In this document: piece by piece, positions 23,802 through 33,535 of the stretch | How the letters are laid out: each line of letters starts with the position of its first letter | How positions within the stretch are numbered: the first letter of the stretch is position 1 | Assembly (NCBI GenBank): GCA_028015205.1 | Contig: CM051516.1 | Coordinates: forward strand, 62,996,230 to 63,060,229 | Reading direction: 5' to 3' | Source of the DNA: Mytilisepta virgata | Lineage: Eukaryota > Mollusca > Bivalvia > Mytilida > Mytilidae | DNA: 64,000 nucleotides | Program-made: the position numbers and the translations under genes | The notes under the pieces: generated by a model | What the model was told of the DNA's origin: nothing | Databases searched by the model: none | What the model saw: the letters and a program-made list of their open reading frames with translations, nothing else

Positions 23802-24473
23802 TTACAGGGAACCTAGCTTGAACGTTCTGCTTTTGTTTCCTCTGCGACACTCTCTTGCCCAATGTCCGTAGAATCCACAATCGTAGCAAATATCAGACGG
23901 TTTTGCTCGGCTCTGCTGGTTTTGGGCTCCGCCAACAGATGCCCCTGCTCGAAAGGGCTGCAATTTAGAAGAATTACCATTAGAATCTCCACCATTATTG
24001 TCAGCTGCCCGTATTCTTTTTTCATCCTCAGAATCACTGGCCAACTCGTCCGACAAGTATTCATTCACGGTCTGCCAACCACCTTCAGATTTATCGGCTA
24101 TACGTATCAGCTTATTACGCTTCTTAAGTAAATTCCTCGAATCTTCCAAACGAGCAAGTGCTTTTCTCGGACGCTCCTGCTTTAAATATGAAATGGCGGA
24201 ATCAATATTATCCAACAAATCTACATTCAACTCAAACTGCACTTGATGCCCTTTAAATTTAAAATTAGTTTCAGACTTTTTAACTTTCTTGGCTAAACTA
24301 TGAGTAGTTTCATTCAAATTTTTCTCCAATCCCGAAATCTTGTTATTCATATATGTTTTAAACAGAGAAAATAGATCAGCATTTGAAACTTCATCTGAAC
24401 TTTTACCGCTTTTGGGAGACTCCTTTACATGTTCATCGAAATTCCCTAAAACATCCTTTTCAGAATCTGACAT
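23802..24473 (-). CDS. Ngaro Gag-like protein with zinc knuckle
   Basis: A 223-residue intact ORF, the first after repeat A1. The N-terminal part is Ser/Glu/Asp-rich and charged (MSDSEKDVLGNFDEHVKE), the middle is predicted helical (FELNVDLLDNIDSAISYL), and the C-terminus has one CCHC knuckle, CYDCGFYGHWAREC (C-x2-C-x4-H-x4-C), with basic residues after it. Gag proteins of this type package element RNA. Position and content match Ngaro/DIRS ORF1. It is the only full-length ORF in the element, and whether it is expressed cannot be told from sequence. Confidence 0.78.
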   Translation of the reverse strand: MSDSEKDVLGNFDEHVKESPKSGKSSDEVSNADLFSLFKTYMNNKISGLEKNLNETTHSLAKKVKKSETNFKFKGHQVQFELNVDLLDNIDSAISYLKQERPRKALARLEDSRNLLKKRNKLIRIADKSEGGWQTVNEYLSDELASDSEDEKRIRAADNNGGDSNGNSSKLQPFRAGASVGGAQNQQSRAKPSDICYDCGFYGHWARECRRGNKSRTFKLGSL

Positions 24474-24537
24474 AAGTACACAAAAGCTATCAGAAAAACT
24501 TTTTAAAAGAACGCTCAGTCGAATATTACACGTTGAG

Positions 24538-24696
24538 TACTTATCTTTTACACCGACTTGGTCACCGCCCTTAACCTCGATAACTAATTTTCGTGCATAA
24601 ATTTCTTATATACCACCCGCCAAATTCAAACCGGTTTTAGTATATAACTTTACTCATTTCTCAAATATTAATGCGCGTACCGCACATAAATATATT
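24538..24696 (-). repeat. Ngaro split repeat A1 (5' end)
   Basis: Left terminal repeat upstream of gag, matching A2. Its outer edge is AAATATATT followed by host GACCATG. Confidence 0.85.
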
Positions 24697-24775
24697 GACC
24701 ATGTTCGTTTCAGCCCAACATTGACATTAAACTAGACACCATTACATTTACAATGTACCTGTGTGTTGCTTATTT

Positions 24776-24833
24776 AAGTCTTCCAAACGAAGTTTGGTGA
24801 CTTATTGTTTTTGTTGCGTTTCTTATTATTATT
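24776..24833 (+). mobile_element. Family E 5' hairpin stub
   Basis: AAGTCTTCCAAAC-GAA-GTTTGGTGACTT hairpin, followed by ATTGTTTTTGTTGCGTTTC and TTATTATT. It is cut short by a family B 5' end inserted in the TTATTATT tract. Confidence 0.6.
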
Positions 24834-25229
24834 ATGTCGCCCCGACGAAAGTCGGGAAATGACATATTGTTATTCTTCCGTTTCTTTGTTATTATTCTTT
24901 CCTTCTTCCAATGATTTATGTCCGGCTTAGTTCTCGGAGATGCCCGGATAGAATTGAATGAAACTTGGCAGAAAGTAAGATTACTATGTGAAGGTGTGCA
25001 ATCAATACTTTTTTTTTCGAAATGGCCGCCATTCAAAGATCGGTACCCTCCGAAAATTTAAAACGTTTATATCTCAAAAACTGTTTGATAGAATTTCATT
25101 AAACTTCGTAGGTTTGTAAAGTACAATTAGAAGAACAAACTGATGAAAAAAAATCGCGATCGGTTGGAGACGTTTGGCGGCCATTTTGAGGGGCGACATC
25201 TGCTATTGCTCGCAATTGCAATTCTAGTT
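24834..25229 (+). mobile_element. Family B element, 396 bp
   Basis: The 5' hairpin is ATGTCGCCCCGAC-GAAA-GTCGG, with CTTCCGTTTCTTTGTTATT following. The body contains GAAATGGCCGCC and AAAATTTAAAACGTTTATAT. The 3' terminus is GGGGCGACATCTGC, a GCAATTGC hairpin, then ATTCTAGTT. The next B 5' end (ATGTCGCCCC) begins immediately, giving a head-to-tail junction. Confidence 0.7.
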
Positions 25230-26311
25230 ATGTCGCCCCAACGAAAGTCGGCGACATATTGTTATTCTTTCTTTCTTTCTTCCAATGATTTATGTCCGGC
25301 TTAGTTCTCGGAGATGCCTGGATAGAATTGAATGAAACTTGGCAGAAAGTAAGATCACTATGTGAAGGTGTGCAATCAATACTTTTTTTTTCGAAATGGC
25401 CGCCATTCAAAGATCGGTACCCTCCAAAAATTTAAAACGTTTATATCTCAAAAACTATATGATAGAATTTCTGTAAACTTTGTAGGTTTGTAAAGTACAA
25501 TTAGACGAACAAACTGATGGAAAAAAAACGCGATCGGTTGGAGACGTTTGGCGGCCATTTTGAAAAATTCTTCTTCTTCTTCTTTCTCGCGCCGCCAACT
25601 TTGTCCCGGGCACTTTTGTACCTTATACTTGACCAATTTCTATCAAATTTTGCACAATGATATTTCCCCATGAGATGTTGGTCCTAACCATTTTTCAAGT
25701 GTAGGGGGGCTCCAGGAGCAGTGCCACGCACCTTCAAATACCTCAAAAATTGATATTTTTTGAATAGGTCAAAAATAGTTTACATTCCTACCTTATAACC
25801 ATATATATTATTACTGCTTATGATAAGACAAAGGATTTGGTACCTAAGGGGGACTGAGGGGGTCATGCCCCGCACCCCTCAAATGACAAAATACTTTATA
25901 TCTTGAAAACCATTGAGATCCCCACCCTATAACCATATATATTATTACTCCTTATGACAAGACGAAGCATTTGGTATCACATGGGGTCTGAGGGGGTCAT
26001 GCCCTGCCCCCCTCAATTGACAATATCTTGGAAAACCATTGAGATCCCCACCCTATAACCATATATATTATTACTGCTTATGATAAGACACAAGATTTGG
26101 TATCTAAGGGGGGTCTGAGGGGGTCATGGCCTGCCCCCCTCAAATGACAAAAGACTTAATATCTTGCAAACCATTGAGATCCTCACTCTATAACCATATA
26201 TATTATTACTCCTTATGACAAGACAAAGCATTTTGTACAATTTGGGGGTCTGATGGGGAACTTCGTTTGGGAGACTTAGTAACAGTTCACTGTTACAATT
26301 ATTACTTGTTA
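25230..26311 (+). mobile_element. B/E chimeric element
   Basis: It starts with a family B 5' hairpin. At about 25560 it switches to family E-type body (TTCTTCTTCTTTCTCGCGCC), with about three tandem ~125-bp units (CCACCCTATAACCATATATA, CTTATGACAAGACGAAG) and the family E 3' end at 26262-26311. No proteins are encoded. Confidence 0.55.
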
Positions 26312-26313
26312 TT

Positions 26314-27270
26314 ATGTCGCCCCGACAAAAGTTGGGAAATGACATATTGTTATTCTTTCGTTTCTTTGTTATTATGTCGCCCCGACGAAAGTTGGCGACA
26401 TATTGTTATTGTTCCGTTTCTCTGTTATTATTCTTTCTTTCTTCCAATGATTTTTGTCCGGCTTAGTTCTCGGAGATGCCTGGATAGAATTGAATGAAAC
26501 TTGGCAGAAAGTAAGATCACTATGTGAAGGTGTGCAATCAATACTTTTTTTTCGAAATGGCCGCCATTCAAAGATCGGTACCCTCCGAAAATTTAAAACG
26601 TTTGGCGGCCATTTTGAAAAATTCTTCTTCTTCTTTCTCGCGCCGCCAACTTTGTCCGGAGCACTTTTGTACTTTATACTTGACCGATTTCAATCAAATT
26701 TTGCACAATGATAGTACCCCATGGGATGTTGGTCCTAATCATTTTTCAAGTATAGGGGGGTCCCAGGGGCAGTGCCACGCCCCTTCAAATACCTGAAAAA
26801 TTGATATTTTTTGAATAGGTCAAAAATAGTTTACATTCCTACCCTATAACCATATATATTATTACTGCTTATGATAAGATGAAGGATTTGGTACCTAAGG
26901 GGGGTCTGAGGGGGCCCCAGGGGCAGTGCCACGCCCCTTCAAATACCTGAAAAATTGATATTTTTTTAATAGGTCAAAAATAGTTTACATTCCTACCCTA
27001 TAACCCTATATATTATTACTGCTTATGATAAGACGAAGGATTTGATACCTAAGGGGGGTCTGAGGGAGTCATGCCCCGCCCCCTCTAATGACAAAATACT
27101 TTATATCTTGAAAACCATAGAGATCCTGATAGAATTGAATGAGACTTGGCCGAAAGTAAGATCACTATGTGAAGGTGTGCAATCAATACTTTTTTTTTCG
27201 AAATGGCTGCCATTTTAAGATGGCTGCCAGGGGCGACATCTGCTATTGCTCGCAATTGCAATTCTAGTTA
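26314..27270 (+). mobile_element. Family B copy with stacked 5' hairpins
   Basis: The hairpin starts at 26314 and again at 26374. An E-type body insertion spans about 26610-27125, and a B 3' terminus ends at about 27270. The two hairpins are separated only by the leader CATATTGTTATTCTTTCG and a TTTCTTTGTTATT tract. Confidence 0.6.
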
Positions 27271-28046
27271 TTCTTTCTTTCTTCCAATGATTTTTGTCCG
27301 GCTTAGTTCTCGGAGATGCCTGGATAGAATTGAATGAAACGTGGCAGAAAGTAAGATCGCTATGTGAAGGTGTGCAATCAATACTTTTTTTTTCGAAATG
27401 GCCGCCATTTTCAAGATGGCCACCATTCAAAGATAGGTACCCTCCGAAAATTTAAAACGTTTATATCTCAAAAACTGTACGATAGAATTTCATTAAACTT
27501 CGTAAAGTACAATTAAAGGAACAAACTGATGAAAAAAAATCGCGATCGGTTGGAGACGTTTGGCGGCCATTTTGAAAAATGATGTTAAAATGGCAAAAAA
27601 CTTAACATGGATAGAATTAAATGAAACATGGCAGAAAGTAAGATCACTATGTGAAGGTGTGCAATCAATACTTTTTTTTTCGAAATGGCCGCCATTTTCA
27701 AGATGGCCGCCATTGAAAGATCGGAACCCTCCAAAAATTGGAAACGTTTATATCTCAAAACCTGTATGATAGAATTTCGTTAAACTTAGTAGGTTTGTAA
27801 AGTACAATTAGAAGAACAAACTGACGAAAAAAAATCGCGATCGGTTGGAGACGTTTGGTGGCCATTTTGAAAAATGATGTTAAAATGACGAAAAACTTTA
27901 CATGGATAGAATTAAATGAAACTTGGCAGAAAGTAAGATCACTATGTGAAGGTGTGCAATCAATACTTTTTTTCCGAAATGGCCGCCATTTTCAAGATGG
28001 CTGCCAGGGGCGACATCTGCTATTGCTCGCAATTGCAATTCTAGTT
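27271..28046 (+). mobile_element. Family B copy with three internal ~300-bp repeats
   Basis: There is no 5' hairpin. The block from GATAGAATT(G/A)AATGAAAC through TCGCGATCGGTTGGAGACG recurs at about 27325, 27605 and 27905. The standard B 3' terminus ends ATTCTAGTTA at about 28046, directly followed by family C. Confidence 0.6.
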
Positions 28047-28428
28047 ATTATGTCTCCCAAACAAAGTTTTGGGAGACATGTCTCCCAAACAAAGTTTTGG
28101 GAGACATATTGTTTTTGTCCGGTTTCTTATTATTATTCTTCTTCTTCTTCTTCTTCTTTCCTTTTTCTTTCCGTTCAATGTTGTCCGCGACGTTTCTCAA
28201 AGATGCAATGTCCAATCAATATGAAACTTTGGGAATATGTTAAGGGTGACCTGAAGTTTTGCAAACGACTTTTAAAATTTTCAAAATGGCCGCCGTTTCA
28301 AAGGTCATTATATAGGACATTGCAATAATTTGAATTTAGGGGGTTTCTGATAAGCTCTAGATAGTGGCAATGGGGGTTTGTTTGGGAGACATCTTGTGAC
28401 TCGCTGGCGATCACAATCATACCTAGTT

Positions 28429-28785
28429 ATGTCTCCCAAACAAAGTTTTGGGAGACATATTGTTTTTGTCCGGTTTCTTATTATTATTCTTCTTCTTCTT
28501 CTTCTTCTTCTTCTTTCCTTTTTCTTTCCGTTCAATGTTGTCCGCGACGTTTCTCAAAGATGCAATGTCCAATCAATATGAAACTTTGGGAATATGTTAA
28601 GGGTGACCTGAAGTTTTGCAAACGACTTTTAAAATTTTCAAAATGGCCGCCGTTTCAAAGGTCATTATATAGGACATTGCAATAATTTGAATTTAGGGGG
28701 TTTCTGATAAGCTCTAGATAGTGGCAATGGGGGTTTGTTTGGGAGACATCTTGTGACTCGCTGGCGATCACAATCATACCTAGTT
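28429..28785 (+). repeat. Family C unit, 357 bp
   Basis: Perfectly abutted by like units on both sides. It contains 5' hairpin, (CTT)n, body with CAAAATGGCCGCCG, and 3' hairpin. It differs from its neighbour mainly in CTT repeat count and single bases. Confidence 0.75.
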
Positions 28786-29142
28786 ATGTCTCCCAAACAA
28801 AGTTTTGGGAGACATATTGTTTTTGTCCGGTTTCTTATTATTCTTCTTCTTCTTCTTCTTCTTCTTCTTCTTTCCTTTTTCTTTCCGTTCAATGTTGTCC
28901 GCGACGTTTCTCAAAGATGCAATGTCCAATCAGTATGAAACTTTGGGAATATGTTAAGGGTGACCTGAAGTTTTGCAAACGACTTTTAAAATTTTCAAAA
29001 TGGCCGCCGTTTCAAAGGTCATTATATAGGACATTGCAATAATTTGAATTTAGGGGGTTTCTGATAAGCTCTAGATAGTGGCAATGGGGGTTTGTTTGGG
29101 AGACATCTTGTGACTCGCTGGCGATCACAATCATACCTAGTT
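28786..29142 (+). repeat. Family C unit, 357 bp
   Basis: Second of the abutting 357-bp units. It ends CCTAGTT before the family D stubs. Confidence 0.75.
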
Positions 29143-29145
29143 ATT

Positions 29146-29259
29146 ATGTCCCCGACCACGAAGTGTCGTCGGGGACATATTGTTTTTACTCCGTTTCTTA
29201 TTATGTCCCCGACCACGAAGTGTCGTCGGGGACATATTGTTTTTACTCCGTTTCTTATT
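29146..29259 (+). repeat. Two family D 5' hairpin stubs in tandem
   Basis: A 57-bp block starting ATGTCCCCGACCACG and closing GTCGTCGGGGACAT with leader ATTGTTTTTACTCCG is repeated at 29146 and 29203. Only the 5' end of the family is present, wedged between two C units. Confidence 0.7.
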
Positions 29260-29936
29260 TTTCTTATTATTATGTCTCCCAAACAAAGTTTTGGGAGACA
29301 TATTGTTTTTGTCCGGTTTCTTATTATTATTTTTCTTCTTCTTCTTCTTCTTCTTCTTTCCTTTTTCTTTCCGTTCAATGTTGTCCGCGACGTTTCTCAA
29401 AGATGCAATGTCCAATCAATATGAAACTTTGGGAATATGTTAAGGGTGACCTGAAGTTTTGCAAACGACTTTTAAAATTTTCAAAATGGCCGCCGTTTCC
29501 GTGGAAACAGAAAAAGGTCATTATATATAGGACATTGCTTTATGTCAGTAACCTAGGTGGGTAGGATTCTGAAATTTTGTAGGTGAATAGAGCAAAAGGT
29601 GCTCTTTAATTATACGAAAAAAAAATTTGAAGCGATATTTACGGTTTTCGCGTTATTTACGAAAATGCGATTTTTCGGGCCCAAAATTCGAAATTCTTTC
29701 GAAGTGCTTCGATTTCAATGAAAATTGATATTTAGGGGTTTTAAATGATGGCGATTGCAAAGGGCTTAAAAAAATCAAAATGGCTGCTGTTTCCGTGGAA
29801 ACAGGACAAGGTCATTATATAGGACATTGCGATAATTTGAATTTAGGGGTTTCTGATAAGCTCTAGATAGTGGCAATGGGGGTTTGTTTGGGAGACATCT
29901 TGTGACTCGCTTGCGATCACAATCATACCTAGTTAT

Positions 29937-30775
29937 TATTATTTTTCCGTCTTTTTTTCTTCCGCTTTCCATTTCAACTTGTCCGACGCAGATCTCGAAC
30001 ACGACTCAACGGAATGAAATGAAACTTACTGGGGTGATAGACCCCAATGTCTATATGTGCAAACAGGTTTAAAAATTTTCTAAATGGCCGCCATTTTCAA
30101 GATGGTCGCCAAAAACCGAAAACCTTCGACCTCAATTTTCTCAAAAACTGCCTGGCAGAATTTCACCAAACTTAGTATAAATGTTCAGTAGCACGAGTGG
30201 AAACTTTTTATTAAAGAAAAACGGAAACCATATGTCGGCCATTTTCAAAATGGCCGCCAATAGTGGAAAAAAGTGAACGTTCTTGGATTTCAACGATTTT
30301 TGGTTTATTTAGTAAACATGATATCCCGAGTTGAATGGCGATAACGCAAATGTTCTACCGGGACCCATTTTCAAAATGGCCACCATTTTCCCGCCAGAAA
30401 ATGGCCGCCAATAGTGGAAAAAAGTGAAGTTGCTTGGATTTCAAGGATTTTTGGTTTATATAGTAAACATGATATCCTGAGTTGAATGGCGATAACGCAA
30501 ATGTTCTACCGGCAGCCATTCAAAATGGCCACCATTTTCATGCCAAATTTTTAACATTCATCAATTTCAATGCAACTTGGCACAAAGGGTGAACATGATA
30601 TCCCGAGTTGAATGGCGTTAAAGAAAATGTTTTCAAAATGGCTGCCATTTTCCCACCAAAAAAGTGAACTTGCTTGGATTTCAACAATTTTAGGTTTATT
30701 CAGTAAACATGATATCTGGAGTTGAATGGCGATAACTGTAATGTGGGACGACTGTATATCAATCATTCTTCAACA
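29937..30775 (+). mobile_element. Element body with ~150-bp tandem units
   Basis: It follows the C terminus in the same TTATTATT tract, without a hairpin. Units contain GTGAACTTGCTTGGATTTCA, TAAACATGATATCC and TTGAATGGCGATAAC at about 30265, 30420 and 30660, interleaved with CAAAATGGCCGCC. It is probably the truncated body of another Helentron-like family, with no coding sequence. Confidence 0.5.
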
Positions 30776-31163
30776 CTTAAATCCTCTTGTGTTGTACAAT
30801 GCATTTCTCCAATATTTGGTTCATTACGACCCACATTTCATCTTTGAGTAACCCTAGTTTTGGGGAACTATTGAAACCTATTGAGACATATCAATGATAT
30901 TATACCTTTTCTACAACAAAACATTTGTATTACCATCACTTATGTTCTAGTAGACTGACTTTGATTAAATTTTTGCATTTTAGTCTATTTTAAAAAAAAA
31001 AAAAAAACTGTTATGATATGTTATATTTAAAAACTACAGACATCCTTATTATTTCAACAAATAAGACCACATGACCTACATTTCATGCTTTAATGACTCC
31101 ATTAAATTTGAGTAATTGGATTCTTATATCAGAAACAGAATTAAGTATTGTGGATTCATTTTT
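30776..31163. other. Intron spacer
   Basis: AT-rich with a 17-base A run near 30992. No gene or repeat end was recognised. Confidence 0.4.
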
Positions 31164-33235
31164 AGCTCACCTGACCCACAGGGTCATGTGAGCTATTCTC
31201 ATCACTTGTCGTCCCTCATCGTCGTCTGTCGTTCGTCGTCCTCCGTTGTCCATTATCATTTACAAAAATCTACTGGGCCAAATGAAACCAAACTTGGGCA
31301 CAAGCATCATTAGGGTATCTTGTTTAAAAAATGTGTCTGATAACCCTGCCTGCCAACCAACATGGCCGACATGGCTAAAAATAGAACATAGGGGTAAACT
31401 GCAGTTTTTGTCTTAAATCTCAAAAACTAAAGCATTTAGAGCAAAACTGACAGGGTAAAAATGTTCATCAGGTCAAGATCTACCTGCAATGAAATTTTCA
31501 GATGAATTGGTCAAGCCTTTGTTGGGTTATTGCCCCTGAATTGTTAATTTTAAGGAAATTTTGCCGTTTTAGGTTATTATCTTGAATATTATTATAGATA
31601 AAGACAAACTGTAAACAGCAAAAATGTTCAACAAAGTAAGATCTACAAATAAGTCAAGATGACCAAAATCATTGATTGACCCCTTATAGGAGTTTTTGCC
31701 CTTTAAAGACGGCATCCAGCGTAAACTTTCCTTTAAAGATCTCCTCTGAAACCACTGGGCCAATTGGGATCGAACTTTGGTGGAAAGGTCTTTGGGTGGC
31801 CCCCTTCCCAAAGTGTATCCGGCATCCCCGACTTCCAACTGATATGGCTGTTGTTACTAAAAATAGATAAAAGGGGGGGGGGGATGAATTTAAAAAATCT
31901 TCTTCTATGAAACTACAATGCCAATTTTAACAAAACTTGGCAATATTGGTCCCTAGAAGGTTCTTTTTTAAAATTATGTCCAATGACCTGGACTGCTAAC
32001 CAAGATGGCTGCCTCGGTGGTTCTCTCTGGGTACTCCGGCTTCCTCCACCAATAAAAACTAGCCGCTGCGAAATGGCCAAATGTGCTGGAAACGGCGTTA
32101 AAGCCCAACTAAACAAACAGATGACTGCCACAGCCGAACCTAGTTTAACATAGGGCCTTATGGGAAAATTCATTGAAAAATCTTCTTGTCTGAAACCACT
32201 TGACCAATTGGAACCAAACTTGCAGCAATGGTCTTTAGATGGTTCTCTTTCAGAAATGTGTCCGATGACCCGGACTGTCAACCAAGATGGCCCCCACAAC
32301 CAAACTTAGTTTAACATAGGGCCCTATGGGAAATTCATTAAAAAATCTTCTTGTCTGAAACCACTTGACACTTGGCAGCAATGGTCCTTAGGAGGTCCTC
32401 TTTCAGAAATGTGTCCGATTTTGTGGACTATAAACCAAGCTGGCTGGCACAGCCGAACTTAGTTTAACATAGGTCCCTATGGGAAATTCGCTCAAAAATC
32501 ATCTTGTCTGAAACCACTATGCCAATTAGAACTAGACTTAGTAGCAATGGTCCTTAGATGGTTCTCTTTCAGAAATGTGTCTGATAACCCGAAAGGTCAA
32601 CCAAGATGGCCGCTACAGCCGAACTTAGTTTAACATATGGCCCTATGGGAAAATTCATTGAAAAATCTTCTTGTCTGAAACCACTTGACACTTGGCAGCA
32701 ATGGTCCTTAGGAGGTCCTTTTTCAGAAATGTGTCTGATTTCGTGGACTGTGAACCAAGATGACCGCCACAGCCGAACTTAGTTTAACATTGTACCCTAT
32801 GGGAAATTCACTCAAAAATCTTTTCCTCTGAAACTACTGAGCCCATTTGAACTAAAGTTGGCAGCATTGGTCCTTAGATGGTACTCTTTCAGAATTGTGT
32901 CCAATCACTTGGATTGTCAATTAAGATGGCTGACACAGCCAAACTTAGTTTTATGTAGGGCCCTATGGGAAAATTCATTTAAAAATCTTCTTGTCTGAAA
33001 CCACTTAGACAGTCGGAACAAGACTTAGCAGTAATGGTCCTCAGATTGTTCTCTTTTCGAAATGTGCCCATGACCTGGACTTTCAACCAGAATGGCTGCC
33101 ACAGCCAAACTTAGTTTAACATAGAACCCTATAGAAAAACCAGCCAAATTGACAGCAACACTTAAATTTTTAGTCCTGCTCTAGGTGTAAAGTTAAATCC
33201 AGGTGAGCGATACAGGCTCTTGAGAGCCTCTAGTT
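31164..33235 (+). mobile_element. Family A element, complete (2.1 kb)
   Basis: The 5' hairpin is AGCTCACCTGACCC-ACA-GGGTCATGTGAGCT. The body has about six tandem ~165-bp units (32150-33140) containing TTCTTGTCTGAAACCACT and GAACTTAGTTTAACATA. The 3' end is CCAGGTGAGCGATACAGG with hairpin GGCTC-TTGA-GAGCC and CTCTAGTTTT. A 5'-truncated SINE lies at 32010-32118. The hairpin carries compensated changes relative to other copies (GACCC/GGGTC instead of GGCC/GGCC), which supports pairing. Confidence 0.72.
32010..32118 (+). mobile_element. 5'-truncated SINE
   Basis: The tail part of the SINE seen complete at 62556 (GGTTCTCTCTGGGTACTCCG to CCCAACTAAACAAACA), without the tRNA head, inside family A. 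Confidence 0.6.
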
Positions 33236-33535
33236 TTTTTAGCTGTGAATTACATCTGTGCATTTTTGCATTATATTGGTGCACCTTTTCATTACATCTG
33301 CTCACTTCTTTTGTTACATCTGCACACCTTTTTTCTTTACAACTGCACACTTTTTTAAATGGCCAAAGGGAGACTTTTTAGAACTTCAGATTTATGGTAC
33401 AAAATGAAAACTGTAAGACTATAACATCGGAGGCACCAATCAATTTTCTTTGCATACAAATTTACAGAAGCTCTCAATACACCTGAAATTACAAGTAAAA
33501 TTGATTATTATATGTGTACAATAATTACAATTTCG
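33236..33535. other. Spacer, no feature seen
   Basis: Short direct repeats of ATTACATCTG(T/C) occur at 33250-33340 (about four units of ~28 bp). No gene was recognised. Confidence 0.4.

Larger units (their letters stand above)
19924..24696 (-). mobile_element. Ngaro-type (DIRS order) retrotransposon, 4.77 kb
   Basis: Read on the minus strand, the order is A1 (24696-24538), gag, RT-RNase H, tyrosine recombinase, B1 (20564-20413), A2 (20413-20255), B2 (20075-19924). A1/A2 are 159 bp and B1/B2 are 152 bp, and A2 abuts B1. This A1-ORFs-B1-A2-B2 split direct repeat layout is the defining structure of Ngaro-like elements, which replicate through a circle and integrate with a recombinase rather than an integrase. 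By eye A1/A2 differ at about four sites and B1/B2 at about two, so insertion looks fairly recent. The RT and recombinase frames are nevertheless broken, so this copy is probably not autonomous. Confidence 0.85.
28047..29936 (+). mobile_element. Family C head-to-tail array
   Basis: Four C units lie in the same orientation. Unit 1 has its 5' hairpin (ATGTCTCCCAAAC-AAA-GTTTTGGGAGACAT) doubled at 28049 and 28079. Units at 28429-28785 and 28786-29142 are each exactly 357 bp and nearly identical. Unit 4 (29272-29936) is longer, with about 310 bp of extra body. Each ends with TTTGGGAGACATCTTG, hairpin GTGACTCGCTGGCGATCAC, then CATACCTAGTT, and the next begins ATGTCTCCC. The Arg/Lys-rich ORFs here are (CTT)n read antisense. 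Confidence 0.75.

Noticed and set aside
28308..29564. ORFs rich in Arg/Lys or Leu/Phe within the family C array
   Set aside because: They are (CTT)n/(GAA)n repeats read in various frames and repeat with the 357-bp unit. No domain, and they exist on both strands.
28047..29936. Regular repeats as a CRISPR-like array
   Set aside because: Units are 357 bp with no spacers and are abutting transposon copies with hairpin ends; the context is an animal genome.
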